Source of the DNA: a virus
Virus record (IMG/VR): IMGVR_UViG_3300036980_000377
Span: 1 to 62,771 of that record
Reading direction: 5' to 3' (one strand)
DNA length: 62,771 bases
A program made the position numbers and the translations under genes. Position 1 is the first letter of the stretch. Every line of letters starts with the position of its first letter. The notes beneath the pieces are model-generated. The model was not told the origin of the DNA. It worked only from the letters and a program-made list of their open reading frames with translations, and searched no databases. Shown here in pieces: positions 33,405 to 40,518 of the stretch.

Positions 33405-33518
33405 ATGGAAAGTCAATTCTCTAATCAGAGAACTGCACTATTCGTCATCGTACCATCTCCGTGGTCGAGAATTTGGATTTGGATCCAGCGTCTTTGGCGC
33501 TGGATATTGTCTTGGTAG
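33405..33518 (+). CDS. Trp-rich 37-aa peptide (doubtful gene)
   Basis: The frame begins M-E-S-Q-F-S-N, close to the M-E-S-V-F-S-N start of the gene at 33052, and the DNA of both starts is similar over about 26 bases, suggesting a partial duplication. The C-terminal half has eight tryptophans alternating with Arg and Ile. It has no ribosome site. A perfect 8-bp hairpin (33483-33490 with 33498-33505) lies inside. It may be a relic rather than a gene. Confidence 0.3.
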   Translation: MESQFSNQRTALFVIVPSPWSRIWIWIQRLWRWILSW

Positions 33519-33589
33519 GATGCTTTGAAACGCTTGGCGGCGAGAAACCATATGAACTGTTACTTGACACCTATTTTTTTAATCAGCCA

Positions 33590-33647
33590 ATTTTTTCAAC
33601 CTTTTAATCATCCCAATTGAGCCATTATAATTATAATAAAAAATTAT
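33590..33647 (+). promoter_or_regulatory. 58-bp promoter-like repeat, copy 1
   Basis: 53 of 58 bases match the copy at 36231-36288. The element contains CATCCCAATTGAG followed by ATTATAATTATAATAAA, with two overlapping TATAAT boxes. It lies in the 327-base gap 33397-33723, upstream of the gene at 33724. That gap otherwise holds the doubtful 37-aa frame and, just before ATG 33724, a CCAGAA/TTCTGG hairpin. A promoter read by the phage sigma factor is inferred. Confidence 0.55.
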
Positions 33648-33723
33648 TACTTTTTGAACCTTGAACCTGCCGCCAACTAGTTCTTAAAAGCATCCTCCAG
33701 AAAATTCCTTCTGGGTGGTGTAA

Positions 33724-33927
33724 ATGAAAACTCCAACTCCGCTTGAACTTCGCAAGTCATGCGATTTCCTCTGTGAGAAAGCATGTGCATTAGCTGAGAC
33801 GGTTGAAACAGTAGTTTTAATGGAATGGCAAGCACGAGGTTGTGAGTCTGCTTTAAACGACCTTCATAACAAAATGGATGTAATGCTTGAGATCATCGGT
33901 AAACAACCTTTAGCAGTAGCAGGATAG
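33724..33927 (+). CDS. Hypothetical protein, 67 aa
   Basis: A helical protein with three cysteines in the first half, no pairs in zinc-ribbon spacing. It is the first gene after the promoter-like repeat. A CCAGAA/TTCTGG hairpin overlaps the ribosome-binding region and might control translation. No family recognised. Confidence 0.55.
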   Translation: MKTPTPLELRKSCDFLCEKACALAETVETVVLMEWQARGCESALNDLHNKMDVMLEIIGKQPLAVAG

Positions 33928-33936
33928 GGAGGCTCC

Positions 33937-34173
33937 ATGGTCGGATTTCTTATCAGCGTAGCTCTTGGCGCAGCTGTAGGTCTTGCGATGTCAAGAACAG
34001 AAGCTGGTAAAAAGCTTATTTGCTGGACACTGGAACGCTGGGAGACCTTAGAGGGACGTAAGCACGTTTCATCAATTCGTCAATTTGGAAAAGAGTGGGC
34101 TCGGTGGCCTGGAAATACGCCCACAAGATCCCCTCGCTCCTCTACAAAGCCATCTAAAGCGGGCTTTGTCTGA
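33937..34173 (+). CDS. Small membrane-anchored protein, 78 aa
   Basis: GGGAGGCTCC precedes the ATG. One N-terminal hydrophobic segment (about 1-18, V-G-F-L-I-S-V-A-L-G-A) is followed by a basic soluble part, resembling short YtxH-like anchored proteins. It leads into the tRNA region. Confidence 0.5.
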   Translation: MVGFLISVALGAAVGLAMSRTEAGKKLICWTLERWETLEGRKHVSSIRQFGKEWARWPGNTPTRSPRSSTKPSKAGFV

Positions 34174-34218
34174 TGTCCAAACTCTAAAGGCCTCGGCGAG
34201 GCTGATAAAAAATAATGA

Positions 34219-34293
34219 GCGGGATTAACTCAATTGGTAGAGTGCTAGACTGCCAGTCTGGTAGTACGGGTTCAAGTCCTGTATCCCGCTCCA
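34219..34293 (+). tRNA. tRNA-Gly(GCC)
   Basis: Acceptor GCGGGAT/ATCCCGC, D-arm ACTC/GAGT, anticodon loop CTGCCAG on stem CTAGA/TCTGG, T-loop TTCAAGT, encoded CCA. Confidence 0.93.
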
Positions 34294-34299
34294 CCTTTA

Positions 34300-34376
34300 T
34301 GCGGGTTAGCCTAGGGGTCTAAGGCGTGTGGCTCATAACCACAAAATCATGAGTTCGAATCTCATACCCGCTACCA
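34300..34376 (+). tRNA. tRNA with CAT anticodon (Met or lysidine-Ile)
   Basis: Anticodon loop CTCATAA on stem TGTGG/CCACA, D-arm GCCT/AGGC, T-loop TTCGAAT, encoded CCA. Positions 1 and 72 are both T, so the first acceptor pair is absent. The three G-C pairs of an initiator anticodon stem are missing, so it is elongator Met or Ile-CAU rather than fMet. Confidence 0.85.
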
Positions 34377-34490
34377 TTTTCATCACGATCGATTGTCCCA
34401 ATATCTGGAACAGATTGTTTCGTATATCAAGAGTAAAGGCTGCTTCCCAATTCTGGGGTAGCGGTAAACTTTTAGGTCACTTCTTTGGTT

Positions 34491-34670
34491 ATGAAAACAG
34501 GTCGAGTCAGATTCAAAAGATTCCTTGATAAAGTTCTTAAGTGTGAAGTCTGTAATCACTCTATGATTGTCAACCGCATGCCAAGTAGAAACAGACGTTC
34601 AGGACATATTAAACATATGTACTGTCCTAAGTGCCAAGAAACTACAGCGCATGTAGAGCAACCAATTTAA
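34491..34670 (+). CDS. Zinc-ribbon protein, 59 aa
   Basis: C-E-V-C-N near residue 18 and C-P-K-C-Q near residue 46 give a clean four-cysteine ribbon. A basic protein (many Lys, Arg), so RNA or DNA binding is plausible. ATG 34491 is preferred to one two codons earlier. It lacks the expanded-family signature. Confidence 0.55.
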   Translation: MKTGRVRFKRFLDKVLKCEVCNHSMIVNRMPSRNRRSGHIKHMYCPKCQETTAHVEQPI

Positions 34671-34685
34671 GGGGGGGGATAGTCG

Positions 34686-34952
34686 ATGTTCGTGTGGGTG
34701 ATCGTTGAGCCGATCTTAATGATTCTCGCCGCGATTTTTATTATCACGCAAGTCGCGGTGCCCGCGTGGAAAAACACGCCAACCTTTCCCCTCATCCGCC
34801 AAGTTCTCAAACGCCGTCGAGTGGCAGAAGAGAAGATGCGGGTGCTTAAAGCTACTAAAGAAGTTCAAAAGTTGGAGAAGTCCGCAGCAGTTTTAGAAGC
34901 GGAACTCCATGAAAAGCCCAAACGCCGTAAACCCACTAACAAAGGAGAGTGA
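34686..34952 (+). CDS. Membrane-anchored coiled-coil protein, 88 aa
   Basis: A span at about residues 3-26, then a basic linker and a Lys/Glu heptad-like helix of about 45 residues. GGGGGG lies upstream of the ATG. It overlaps or abuts the SPFH gene and could be its partner at the membrane. Confidence 0.55.
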   Translation: MFVWVIVEPILMILAAIFIITQVAVPAWKNTPTFPLIRQVLKRRRVAEEKMRVLKATKEVQKLEKSAAVLEAELHEKPKRRKPTNKGE

Positions 34953-34957
34953 TATTT

Positions 34958-36160
34958 ATGCTTAGACGGCCCGTTCTACTAGTGGTCAGTGTCTTACTGG
35001 TCATCCTGTTCTTCTCTTGCGCGGGAATGCTCTTTGAAAATGTCCCCGCAGATCAGATCGCGGTTATCCAATCACCGATCGCTGGAACTCTTGACTGGTA
35101 TCCTGATCAGGGTTTAAAGTGGCAAGGCTTTGGCAAAGTCACTTACTACCCTAAATCCGTCCAATATTGGTTCTCCGCGTCGGGGGATCAGGGAAAGAAA
35201 GTTGACGAAAGCATTAAGATTCGGTTCAATGACGGCGGTGACGGACGAATCTCAGGCTCCGTGCGTCTTGACTTACCTCGAGATAAAGAACACTTGGATT
35301 TAATCCATACTAAGTTCGGGAGTGCGGAAGCTTTGATGCATGAGCTCGTTCGTCCTCTCTTCGAGAAAGCTATTTATATGAGTGGCCCAATGATGTCGTC
35401 AGCCCAGTCTTACGCTGAACGGCGGAATCAGCTCATTGGCTACATTGAAGACCAAGCATCTCGTGGCATCTACCGTACCACCATGAAGGATGTTCGGGGT
35501 AAAGATCTTATCACCGGCGCCGAGAAGACGATCACTGTCGTCGAGTTGGTTATGGATCCTAAATCCCCCAACGGTATCGCTCGAGAGGAAGAGTCTCCAC
35601 TATCTTCATTTGGGTTGAGGGCTTATAACCTTTCAATCAACGCCATTAATTACTCCCCGATCATCGACAAGCAGATCGCCACCCAGCAAGAAGCTTTCAT
35701 GAGCGTACAAACGGCCATGGCTGAAGCTAAGCAGGCGGAGCAGAGAGCTCTAACGGCAGAGCAACAGGGACGAGCAAATGCTGCTACGGCTAGATGGGCG
35801 CAGGAAGTTATCAAAGCCAAGTTTGTCACTGAAGCTGAGCAGCATCTTAAAGTGGCAGAACTCGATGCCCAAACGGCCGCCCAACGTAAGAAAGAGCAAA
35901 TCCTTTTGGGTGAAGGTGAATCTCAACGGCGTCAACTGCTCATGGCCGCGGATAACCAATTGGAGATCAAGCTCGCAGCTTGGAAGGATGTTATGTCGAA
36001 GTTTGCCGACCAGATCGGCAAACAACAATGGGTGCCTCAAATCCAGCTGGGCTCTGACGGAAAATCTGGGGGTAGCGCAGCGATGGACTTGATCACACTC
36101 TTAACCGCTAAAACGGCTAAGGATCTCAACTTGGATCTTTCGCCGACGAAAAAGCAGTAA
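34958..36160 (+). CDS. SPFH/band-7 (prohibitin-like) membrane protein
   Basis: 400 aa; ATG 34958 with AAAGGAG 10 bases upstream, preferred to a GTG overlapping the previous stop. An N-terminal span (about 7-28) is followed by an SPFH-like domain and a long Ala/Gln/Glu-rich coiled coil (about 240-330), the layout of prohibitins and HflK/C. Such proteins form ring scaffolds that tune membrane proteases. A role in holding host membrane integrity or excluding other phages is inference. Confidence 0.75.
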   Translation: MLRRPVLLVVSVLLVILFFSCAGMLFENVPADQIAVIQSPIAGTLDWYPDQGLKWQGFGKVTYYPKSVQYWFSASGDQGKKVDESIKIRFNDGGDGRISGSVRLDLPRDKEHLDLIHTKFGSAEALMHELVRPLFEKAIYMSGPMMSSAQSYAERRNQLIGYIEDQASRGIYRTTMKDVRGKDLITGAEKTITVVELVMDPKSPNGIAREEESPLSSFGLRAYNLSINAINYSPIIDKQIATQQEAFMSVQTAMAEAKQAEQRALTAEQQGRANAATARWAQEVIKAKFVTEAEQHLKVAELDAQTAAQRKKEQILLGEGESQRRQLLMAADNQLEIKLAAWKDVMSKFADQIGKQQWVPQIQLGSDGKSGGSAAMDLITLLTAKTAKDLNLDLSPTKKQ

Positions 36161-36182
36161 AAGGTTACTACCTCGTGTCGAA

Positions 36183-36221
36183 GGGGAATCTCCTCTGGCT
36201 CAGGGGATTCCCCGATTTTTT
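36183..36221 (+). terminator. Rho-independent terminator after the SPFH gene
   Basis: GGGGAATC (36183-36190) pairs with GATTCCCC (36206-36213), followed by GATTTTTT. It ends the tRNA/SPFH transcript just before a promoter-like repeat. Confidence 0.85.
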
Positions 36222-36230
36222 ATGCATCCA

Positions 36231-36288
36231 TTATTTTCCACCTTTTATTCATCCCAATTGAGCAATTATAATTATAATAAAAAATTAT
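36231..36288 (+). promoter_or_regulatory. 58-bp promoter-like repeat, copy 2
   Basis: Near-copy of 33590-33647. It stands directly after a terminator and one base before ATG 36290, so if the TATAAT boxes are a -10 the transcript would be leaderless or nearly so. This placement is the best evidence that the element is a promoter. Confidence 0.6.
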
Positions 36289-36289
36289 C

Positions 36290-36571
36290 ATGAAATGTCT
36301 CCGCTGCGGGTACTGTTGTATTCATTATAATGTTATTATAGTAAAGCCGGGATATAAACGTATCACTAGGGCATCATTAATATACAAGCCGGGTGGTCAG
36401 CATTGTCCTCATTTAGTCTTTAACAAAGCTATAGCAACATGCGTGATTCACGATAAACCATTTTATAAGCGAACTCCTTGCTTCGAGTTTACTCAAATCG
36501 AAGCTTCACCTGAAGATGATTGTAGAATTGGAGCCGGGATTAGAGATAATAGGATCAAGCTAAATGCATAA
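36290..36571 (+). CDS. YkgJ-type CxxCxxCC protein, 93 aa
   Basis: It opens M-K-C-L-R-C-G-Y-C-C and continues with C-P-H-L, A-T-C-V-I-H and R-T-P-C-F-E-F, the YkgJ order. Third of three in the window. The start lies one base after the promoter-like repeat, without a ribosome site, consistent with leaderless translation. Confidence 0.7.
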   Translation: MKCLRCGYCCIHYNVIIVKPGYKRITRASLIYKPGGQHCPHLVFNKAIATCVIHDKPFYKRTPCFEFTQIEASPEDDCRIGAGIRDNRIKLNA

Positions 36572-36776
36572 TTGGGTAGAAAGTTTAGTAACATGGCTAA
36601 TAACTTCTCTTGCTGTTCTTCAATGTATTGCCGTGGCGGTAGGTTTATATCAAGAAAACAAAATTGCGGAGTGTAAAGCTGCAGTAGCAATACTTGGTAC
36701 ACTTGACCTTCATTTGATAAGGATTCTTTGGATTGGACATCTTGGACTTCAAAAGGAGGGGCACGAATGGCTCTAA
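36564..36776 (+). CDS. Membrane protein, 70 aa
   Basis: It overlaps the previous gene by 8 bases. One span at about residues 8-30, then a soluble part with a cysteine. No family recognised. Confidence 0.5.
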   Translation: MHNWVESLVTWLITSLAVLQCIAVAVGLYQENKIAECKAAVAILGTLDLHLIRILWIGHLGLQKEGHEWL

Positions 36777-37069
36777 TAGGTTTTTGCTACTCAGTGGCTC
36801 AATTCTTTTTAGGTGTTTTCTTTATTCTCGCGTGTGTAGTTGCGCTCGTAGTTGGAGTGATCGGCCTAGTATTGTTATGTACTCCTTTCCCGTACTTTCC
36901 GATTCATCGGGAATTTCTTATCCGGTTTTGGACTTTTGTAGTGACAGCAAGCTTCTTTGCAAACGACTATGGACATAAGTCCGAGTGGGATAAAGTTAAG
37001 AGTGAAATGAGACAACTTTCTTCTTGGCAGACCGCCAAGAATGTCATACACTTAACTAAAGAAGATTAA
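36767..37069 (+). CDS. Membrane protein, 100 aa
   Basis: ATG 36767 follows AAAGGAGGGGC. A long hydrophobic region (about 4-40, two spans) is followed by an aromatic loop and a charged tail. Ends 3 bases before tRNA-Pro. No family recognised. Confidence 0.55.
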   Translation: MALIGFCYSVAQFFLGVFFILACVVALVVGVIGLVLLCTPFPYFPIHREFLIRFWTFVVTASFFANDYGHKSEWDKVKSEMRQLSSWQTAKNVIHLTKED

Positions 37070-37072
37070 CGT

Positions 37073-37148
37073 CGGGATGTGGCGCAGTTGGTAGCGTGCA
37101 TGCTTTGGGAGCATGATGTCGGGGGTTCAAGTCCCTCCATCCCGACCA
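37073..37148 (+). tRNA. tRNA-Pro(TGG)
   Basis: Acceptor CGGGATG/CATCCCG, anticodon loop TTTGGGA on CATGC/GCATG, T-loop TTCAAGT, encoded CCA. Confidence 0.93.
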
Positions 37149-37156
37149 TTAATTGA

Positions 37157-37230
37157 GCGGGTGTAATTCAATGGTAGAAGAACAGCCTTCCAAGCTGTTA
37201 GTGTCGGTTCGAATCCGATCATCCGCTCCA
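37157..37230 (+). tRNA. tRNA-Gly(TCC)
   Basis: Acceptor GCGGGTG/CATCCGC, anticodon loop CTTCCAA on ACAGC/GCTGT, T-loop TTCGAAT,  encoded CCA. Confidence 0.93.
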
Positions 37231-37240
37231 AGAGGGTAGT

Positions 37241-37387
37241 ATGATTTGGAACTGGCATAATAAAATCAGTTTTCTTAAAAGCGGACTTCGAATCATCGGG
37301 TTTATATTTTTGCCCTTCAACCTTTTCCCCTCAGCTGTCTTATTAGTATTAGCTGAAGTGTTTGGAGTTTTGGAAGAGTTATGGTGA
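37241..37387 (+). CDS. Small membrane protein, 48 aa
   Basis: AGAGGGTAGT precedes the ATG, 10 bases after tRNA-Gly. Basic start then a span of about 25 hydrophobic residues. It overlaps the next gene by 7 bases. No family recognised. Confidence 0.5.
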   Translation: MIWNWHNKISFLKSGLRIIGFIFLPFNLFPSAVLLVLAEVFGVLEELW

Positions 37388-38064
37388 AAGTTGTCTTCTG
37401 CGTTCCAGGGCAAAGTTTTTCAAACACGTTTTTACAGTGCTGGACCGATTTACTTTTAGCGTGTCCACAACTTAAAGTGCAACCAATTTGCCCCGTATTT
37501 CCATATATTAGCAATGTTTATATTTCACGTAACGTTTGCTTGTTAGGGCAGCCTGAGAGGGGTATTGAACAAAAACCCTTTCAAGGAAAAATTGCTTATG
37601 ACTATTTGATGTGGATTGATTCAGATAGTGAATGGACTATTCAAGATTTTAAACGTCTTTTAGATATATTAGAAGCAAACAAACATATGCACATCTTATC
37701 GGGTGTCTATATGCATGGAAATGGAGAAACATTAGTAACTCTTGACGACGAAGGGGATTTATTATTACCTATAGATCTTGATGGAATGCCCGAAGTAGTA
37801 AGAATGCCCCATACTGGAATGGGGTTTATGTTAGTAAGAAGTGGTGTATTTGAATATATTAAATACCCTTGGTTCGTCCCGATACTTCCAACGGACGAAC
37901 AAGGTAATGTAATTGATATAATGGGAGATGACATTGCTTTTTGTGAGCGGGCAAGACAAGTAGGATTTATTACTTGGATTGCAACAACGGTTCGTATTGG
38001 TCATGAGAAATCAAGAATCTTGAGGGTGCCAAATGAGCGAGCAAAAATTATATGTTCACAGTAA
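37381..38064 (+). CDS. GT-A glycosyltransferase-like protein, 227 aa
   Basis: D-Y-L-M-W-I-D-S-D-S-E carries the D-x-D metal site near residue 80. G-D-D-I-A-F-C-E-R-A-R-Q-V-G-F near residue 185 resembles the acceptor/base region of GT2-type phage enzymes. It is a possible sugar transferase separate from the 22-26 kb island. Confidence 0.65.
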   Translation: MVKVVFCVPGQSFSNTFLQCWTDLLLACPQLKVQPICPVFPYISNVYISRNVCLLGQPERGIEQKPFQGKIAYDYLMWIDSDSEWTIQDFKRLLDILEANKHMHILSGVYMHGNGETLVTLDDEGDLLLPIDLDGMPEVVRMPHTGMGFMLVRSGVFEYIKYPWFVPILPTDEQGNVIDIMGDDIAFCERARQVGFITWIATTVRIGHEKSRILRVPNERAKIICSQ

Positions 38065-38236
38065 GTGCTGTAACTCGCACTGGGAATTATGCTATGAAGA
38101 TGGAGAGTGGTCGCTCGAATGTGAAGGATGTGGAAAAAGTGCGGGCTCAACATTTAAAGTGGAGGGACCATCTCTTGAAGGCTGTCAATGTGAGACCTGC
38201 AAGGCAGAAGGAAGTAAACCTCCTTCACGACACTAA
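38033..38236 (+). CDS. Cysteine-rich protein, 67 aa
   Basis: It overlaps the glycosyltransferase end by 32 bases. Eight cysteines include S-K-C-C, L-E-C-E-G-C-G and C-Q-C-E-T-C, probably holding two metals. Not of the C-x2-C-x5-C-L type. Unknown role. Confidence 0.55.
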   Translation: MSEQKLYVHSKCCNSHWELCYEDGEWSLECEGCGKSAGSTFKVEGPSLEGCQCETCKAEGSKPPSRH

Positions 38237-38432
38237 GTGTCCTCTTTGTGGTAAGCCCCAAAGAGTGAATCAAACATATACGACAACTATTTGTGAAGGT
38301 CAAGAGTGTACACGATGTAGGGGAAAGTTTGTCTCGATATATATTTTAGGTTTTTGTAATTTATGTTCAAACAGAGTTGAATGTTTACCTTTTCCAACGA
38401 TTGAATTTTTATACGACGCTTCTGTGGAGTAG
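38190..38432 (+). CDS. Zinc-ribbon protein of the expanded family, 80 aa
   Basis: GAAGG eight bases upstream supports GTG 38190, overlapping the previous gene by 47 bases. C-P-L-C-G, C-T-R-C and C-N-L-C-S-N-R-V-E-C-L follow the family order. Its TAG stop is the T8-A9-G10 of tRNA-Asn. Confidence 0.6.
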   Translation: MRPARQKEVNLLHDTKCPLCGKPQRVNQTYTTTICEGQECTRCRGKFVSIYILGFCNLCSNRVECLPFPTIEFLYDASVE

Positions 38433-38497
38433 CTCAATGGCAGAGTCCCCGACTGTTAATCGGGTTGTTGAAGGTTCGAGCCCTTCCTCCACAGCCA
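38423..38497 (+). tRNA. tRNA-Asn(GTT)
   Basis: Acceptor TGTGGAG/CTCCACA, D-arm GCTC/GAGT, anticodon loop CTGTTAA on CCCGA/TCGGG, T-loop TTCGAGC, encoded CCA. Its first ten bases overlap the upstream gene. Confidence 0.92.
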
Positions 38498-38751
38498 GTT
38501 GGAACATTAAAACAGGTCTAGCTGGAGTTAGTTCATATCCGCTAGTTTACGTGCGAGACTGTCCATATTGTAATTACGAATTGGACATAGAGCAATTCTG
38601 GTTTGATGGACCCATTAAATGTGTCTTAGAGCTTTGTCGGTATTGCGAGCGAGAATTCATCGCGGTCTTTATAAAAACGGCATGTACAATTTGTGAACAC
38701 CGAATTGATTGCCTCTGTTGGAAGATGGTCTATATAGAGGAGACCAAGTGA
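38497..38751 (+). CDS. Zinc-ribbon protein of the expanded family (start unresolved)
   Basis: C-P-Y-C-N, C-R-Y-C and C-T-I-C-E-H-R-I-D-C-L are in frame, ending at the next gene's GTGA overlap. No ATG lies between tRNA-Asn and the first knuckle. Candidates are ATT 38506 and GTG 38551; the frame is continuous with the A of the tRNA CCA. An upstream ATG lies inside the tRNA and is rejected. Confidence 0.55.
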   Translation, partial: SWNIKTGLAGVSSYPLVYVRDCPYCNYELDIEQFWFDGPIKCVLELCRYCEREFIAVFIKTACTICEHRIDCLCWKMVYIEETK

Positions 38752-38984
38752 CTGAGTGGGAGTGCCCAATTTGCAACTCCCAGAAATGGGAACCAACAAA
38801 AGAACTTTGTGAATTTTCAACCATGGGATTTGGTAAAAGTGATCCCTCGGCGTGTATCAGACTCAAATGTCATAAGACTGGAAAATTTTACTATTTAGTA
38901 TTTAACAAGGTTGAATGTCTCGTATGTACTAATCCAGAGTATTGCGAGCCGTACCCAAAACAATTTAAGTTCCACAGTTATTAA
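38748..38984 (+). CDS. Zinc-ribbon protein of the expanded family, variant tail, 78 aa
   Basis: GTG overlaps the upstream TGA. C-P-I-C-N starts the protein. The C-terminal motif is C-L-V-C-T-N-P-E-Y-C, preceded by F-Y-Y-L-V-F-N-K-V-E; the same arrangement appears at 41813 and 48111, defining a subgroup. Confidence 0.65.
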   Translation: MTEWECPICNSQKWEPTKELCEFSTMGFGKSDPSACIRLKCHKTGKFYYLVFNKVECLVCTNPEYCEPYPKQFKFHSY

Positions 38985-38985
38985 A

Positions 38986-39062
38986 GGGGCCCTAACTCAA
39001 TTTGGAAGAGTGTCGCCTTTGCACGGCGGAAGTTGAGGGTTCAAGTCCCTTGGGCTCCACCA
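38986..39062 (+). tRNA. tRNA-Ala(TGC)
   Basis: Acceptor GGGGCCC/GGGCTCC with G3-T70, the alanine identity pair, anticodon loop TTTGCAC on TCGCC/GGCGG, T-loop TTCAAGT, encoded CCA. Confidence 0.92.
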
Positions 39063-39107
39063 GATTTAAACAACTGTTTTACATGGTACTACTTATTCCA
39101 TTTTTAT

Positions 39108-39183
39108 GGTGGGTGTAGCCATTAGGTAAAGGCACTGGGATGTGGCCCCAGTAATGTGAGTTCGAGTCTCATCACTCACCCCA
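39108..39183 (+). tRNA. tRNA-His(GTG)
   Basis: Acceptor GTGGGTG/CACTCAC with an encoded G(-1) opposite C73, the histidine identity element. Anticodon loop ATGTGGC on CTGGG/CCCAG, T-loop TTCGAGT, encoded CCA. Confidence 0.93.
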
Positions 39184-39320
39184 TACGGGAGGGAGAAGGA
39201 TCTAAGTACGGAAGGGCTATACACGAATTGCCTAATGGCTCAGATAAGGCCTTTGGAAGGCTTTCAATCTCAGCGTCAGTAGCTGAAGCTTTTGACCTTC
39301 CAGCCTTTCTCAAACGTTAA
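39183..39320 (+). CDS. Possible 45-aa protein starting at the tRNA-His CCA (doubtful start)
   Basis: An open frame from ATA (overlapping the last base of CCA) to TAA encodes a balanced soluble sequence. No ATG, GTG or good TTG start is available near the beginning. The rest of the gap to 39419 shows no other frame or element. Confidence 0.3.
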   Translation: MREGEGSKYGRAIHELPNGSDKAFGRLSISASVAEAFDLPAFLKR

Positions 39321-39419
39321 GAGTTACGACCTCCGGGCGATATCAAAACTTACCACTTCGCACTTAGCTCTTCTCGAAAGGGTTCTTCAACCTCCCATCA
39401 CTTTTAAAGGAGAGAGACC

Positions 39420-39626
39420 ATGGCTGAAAAAGGAAAAAAAGGTAAAGAGGTTAAAGCGGTTGAGGAGCCCAAAAAGTCTTATGGGCGTGTGCGCCCTTGT
39501 AATTGTGAACACACCTTTCAGGATAAGGAGTACGGTAAAGGTATGAGGCTTCACACTGAGGCGAAAGGGGGCTCCGTAGACCAGGTTAAATACCGCTGCA
39601 CAGTCTGCCTGTCAATGAAAAGCTAA
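39420..39626 (+). CDS. Cys-containing basic protein, 68 aa
   Basis: AAAGGAGAGAGACC fixes the ATG. A Lys-rich first 20 residues are followed by R-P-C-N-C-E-H-T-F-Q-D and Y-R-C-T-V-C, which could bind zinc with His. No named family. Confidence 0.6.
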   Translation: MAEKGKKGKEVKAVEEPKKSYGRVRPCNCEHTFQDKEYGKGMRLHTEAKGGSVDQVKYRCTVCLSMKS

Positions 39627-39628
39627 AA

Positions 39629-39706
39629 ATGTTTTATAACTTTTTTATGGCCGGATCAATACTCTTAGTAATTACTCTAGGAGTATACGGCTACACAAAA
39701 TGTTAG
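39629..39706 (+). CDS. Tiny membrane peptide, 25 aa
   Basis: One hydrophobic span with a C-terminal K-C. Two bases after the previous stop. Called on composition and spacing only. Confidence 0.35.
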   Translation: MFYNFFMAGSILLVITLGVYGYTKC

Positions 39707-39719
39707 GGGGTTTAAGTTT

Positions 39720-40238
39720 ATGGTCATCGCCGAAGCACTAAACGAAATTAAAGACTTGGAGAAGCGTCGTCGGGATATCCAAACCAAGCTTCGTGGAAAC
39801 ATTTATATCCTCCCAGATCTCGAGGAAGGAGAGAAGCCGGATTCTTTGGAAGTTCAAATGGCTGAGCTTCAAGAAGTCGTCGCTAAAATCTCCGACTTGA
39901 GAATGCGTCTTATCAATACGAACGTGGCAACTAAAGTAGAGGTTGCGGACGCTGGGGGATTAAAAGTTACTATGACGTTAGTAAAGGCAATCAAGCACAT
40001 TGAGAATTGTCGGTACTATGAGACACAACTTAATGAGATTGCTGACGCTATGGAGAATAAAGGTTCCCGCTTCTATGATCGCGGCAACTACATGTCTCAA
40101 GGTGAGCCTATCAAGTTGGCTCCCAATTTTCAAACAACGTCCAAAGTCCTTAGACTGAGATCTCAGGCACACCGCGAAGATGCCCGCCGGACGGAACAAG
40201 CTTTAATTAAGGCGAATTGGAGTACGCCGATCGTATGA
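39720..40238 (+). CDS. DIP1984-family protein
   Basis: 172 aa. E-A-L-N-E-I-K-D-L-E-K-R start, a coiled coil, I-N-T-N-V-A-T near residue 70, and I-K-A-N-W-S-T-P at the end match the DIP1984 family as I recall it, a coiled-coil family of unknown function found in bacteria and phages. GGGGG lies just upstream. Confidence 0.65.
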   Translation: MVIAEALNEIKDLEKRRRDIQTKLRGNIYILPDLEEGEKPDSLEVQMAELQEVVAKISDLRMRLINTNVATKVEVADAGGLKVTMTLVKAIKHIENCRYYETQLNEIADAMENKGSRFYDRGNYMSQGEPIKLAPNFQTTSKVLRLRSQAHREDARRTEQALIKANWSTPIV

Positions 40239-40252
40239 GCGAAGAGAAAAAA

Positions 40253-40328
40253 TGGGGAGTAGCTCAACTGGTAGAGCGCCGTCCTTTGGAGTCGGATGTT
40301 GGAGGTTCAAGTCCTTCCTCTCCAGCCA
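40253..40328 (+). tRNA. tRNA-Gln(TTG)
   Basis: Acceptor TGGGGAG/CTCTCCA, D-arm GCTC/GAGC, anticodon loop CTTTGGA on CCGTC/GTCGG (one T-T mismatch), T-loop TTCAAGT, encoded CCA. Confidence 0.85.
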
Positions 40329-40516
40329 TTATCATTACAACTTTAAGACCAGAGTTCCTTGATTGTATTCCTCAAGACTCAATAGGTGTACTTGAAAAGG
40401 AGTTCGGAAGATTCAAAACTAAGTGGATATCCATTCTACCGATCACAAAAGCGATGTTAGACGAAGGGATTAAACCCGGTGATTTATTTACATCTGGATA
40501 TTTTTATATGGATTAA
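40328..40516 (+). CDS. Hypothetical protein, about 62 aa, start at or near the tRNA-Gln CCA
   Basis: The frame reads I-I-I-T-T-L-R-P from ATT at the last base of CCA and ends 2 bases before tRNA-Thr. A soluble protein with several Ile, Asp and Lys. An ATG upstream would read through the tRNA and is rejected. If real, it uses a non-AUG start. Confidence 0.45.
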   Translation: MIITTLRPEFLDCIPQDSIGVLEKEFGRFKTKWISILPITKAMLDEGIKPGDLFTSGYFYMD

Positions 40517-40518
40517 AA

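Noticed and set aside
38377-38496. Upstream ATG starts for small genes that read through tRNA sequence
   Set aside because: Residues such as A-E-S-P-T-V-N-R-V-V-E are direct translations of tRNA; starts after the tRNA are used instead.
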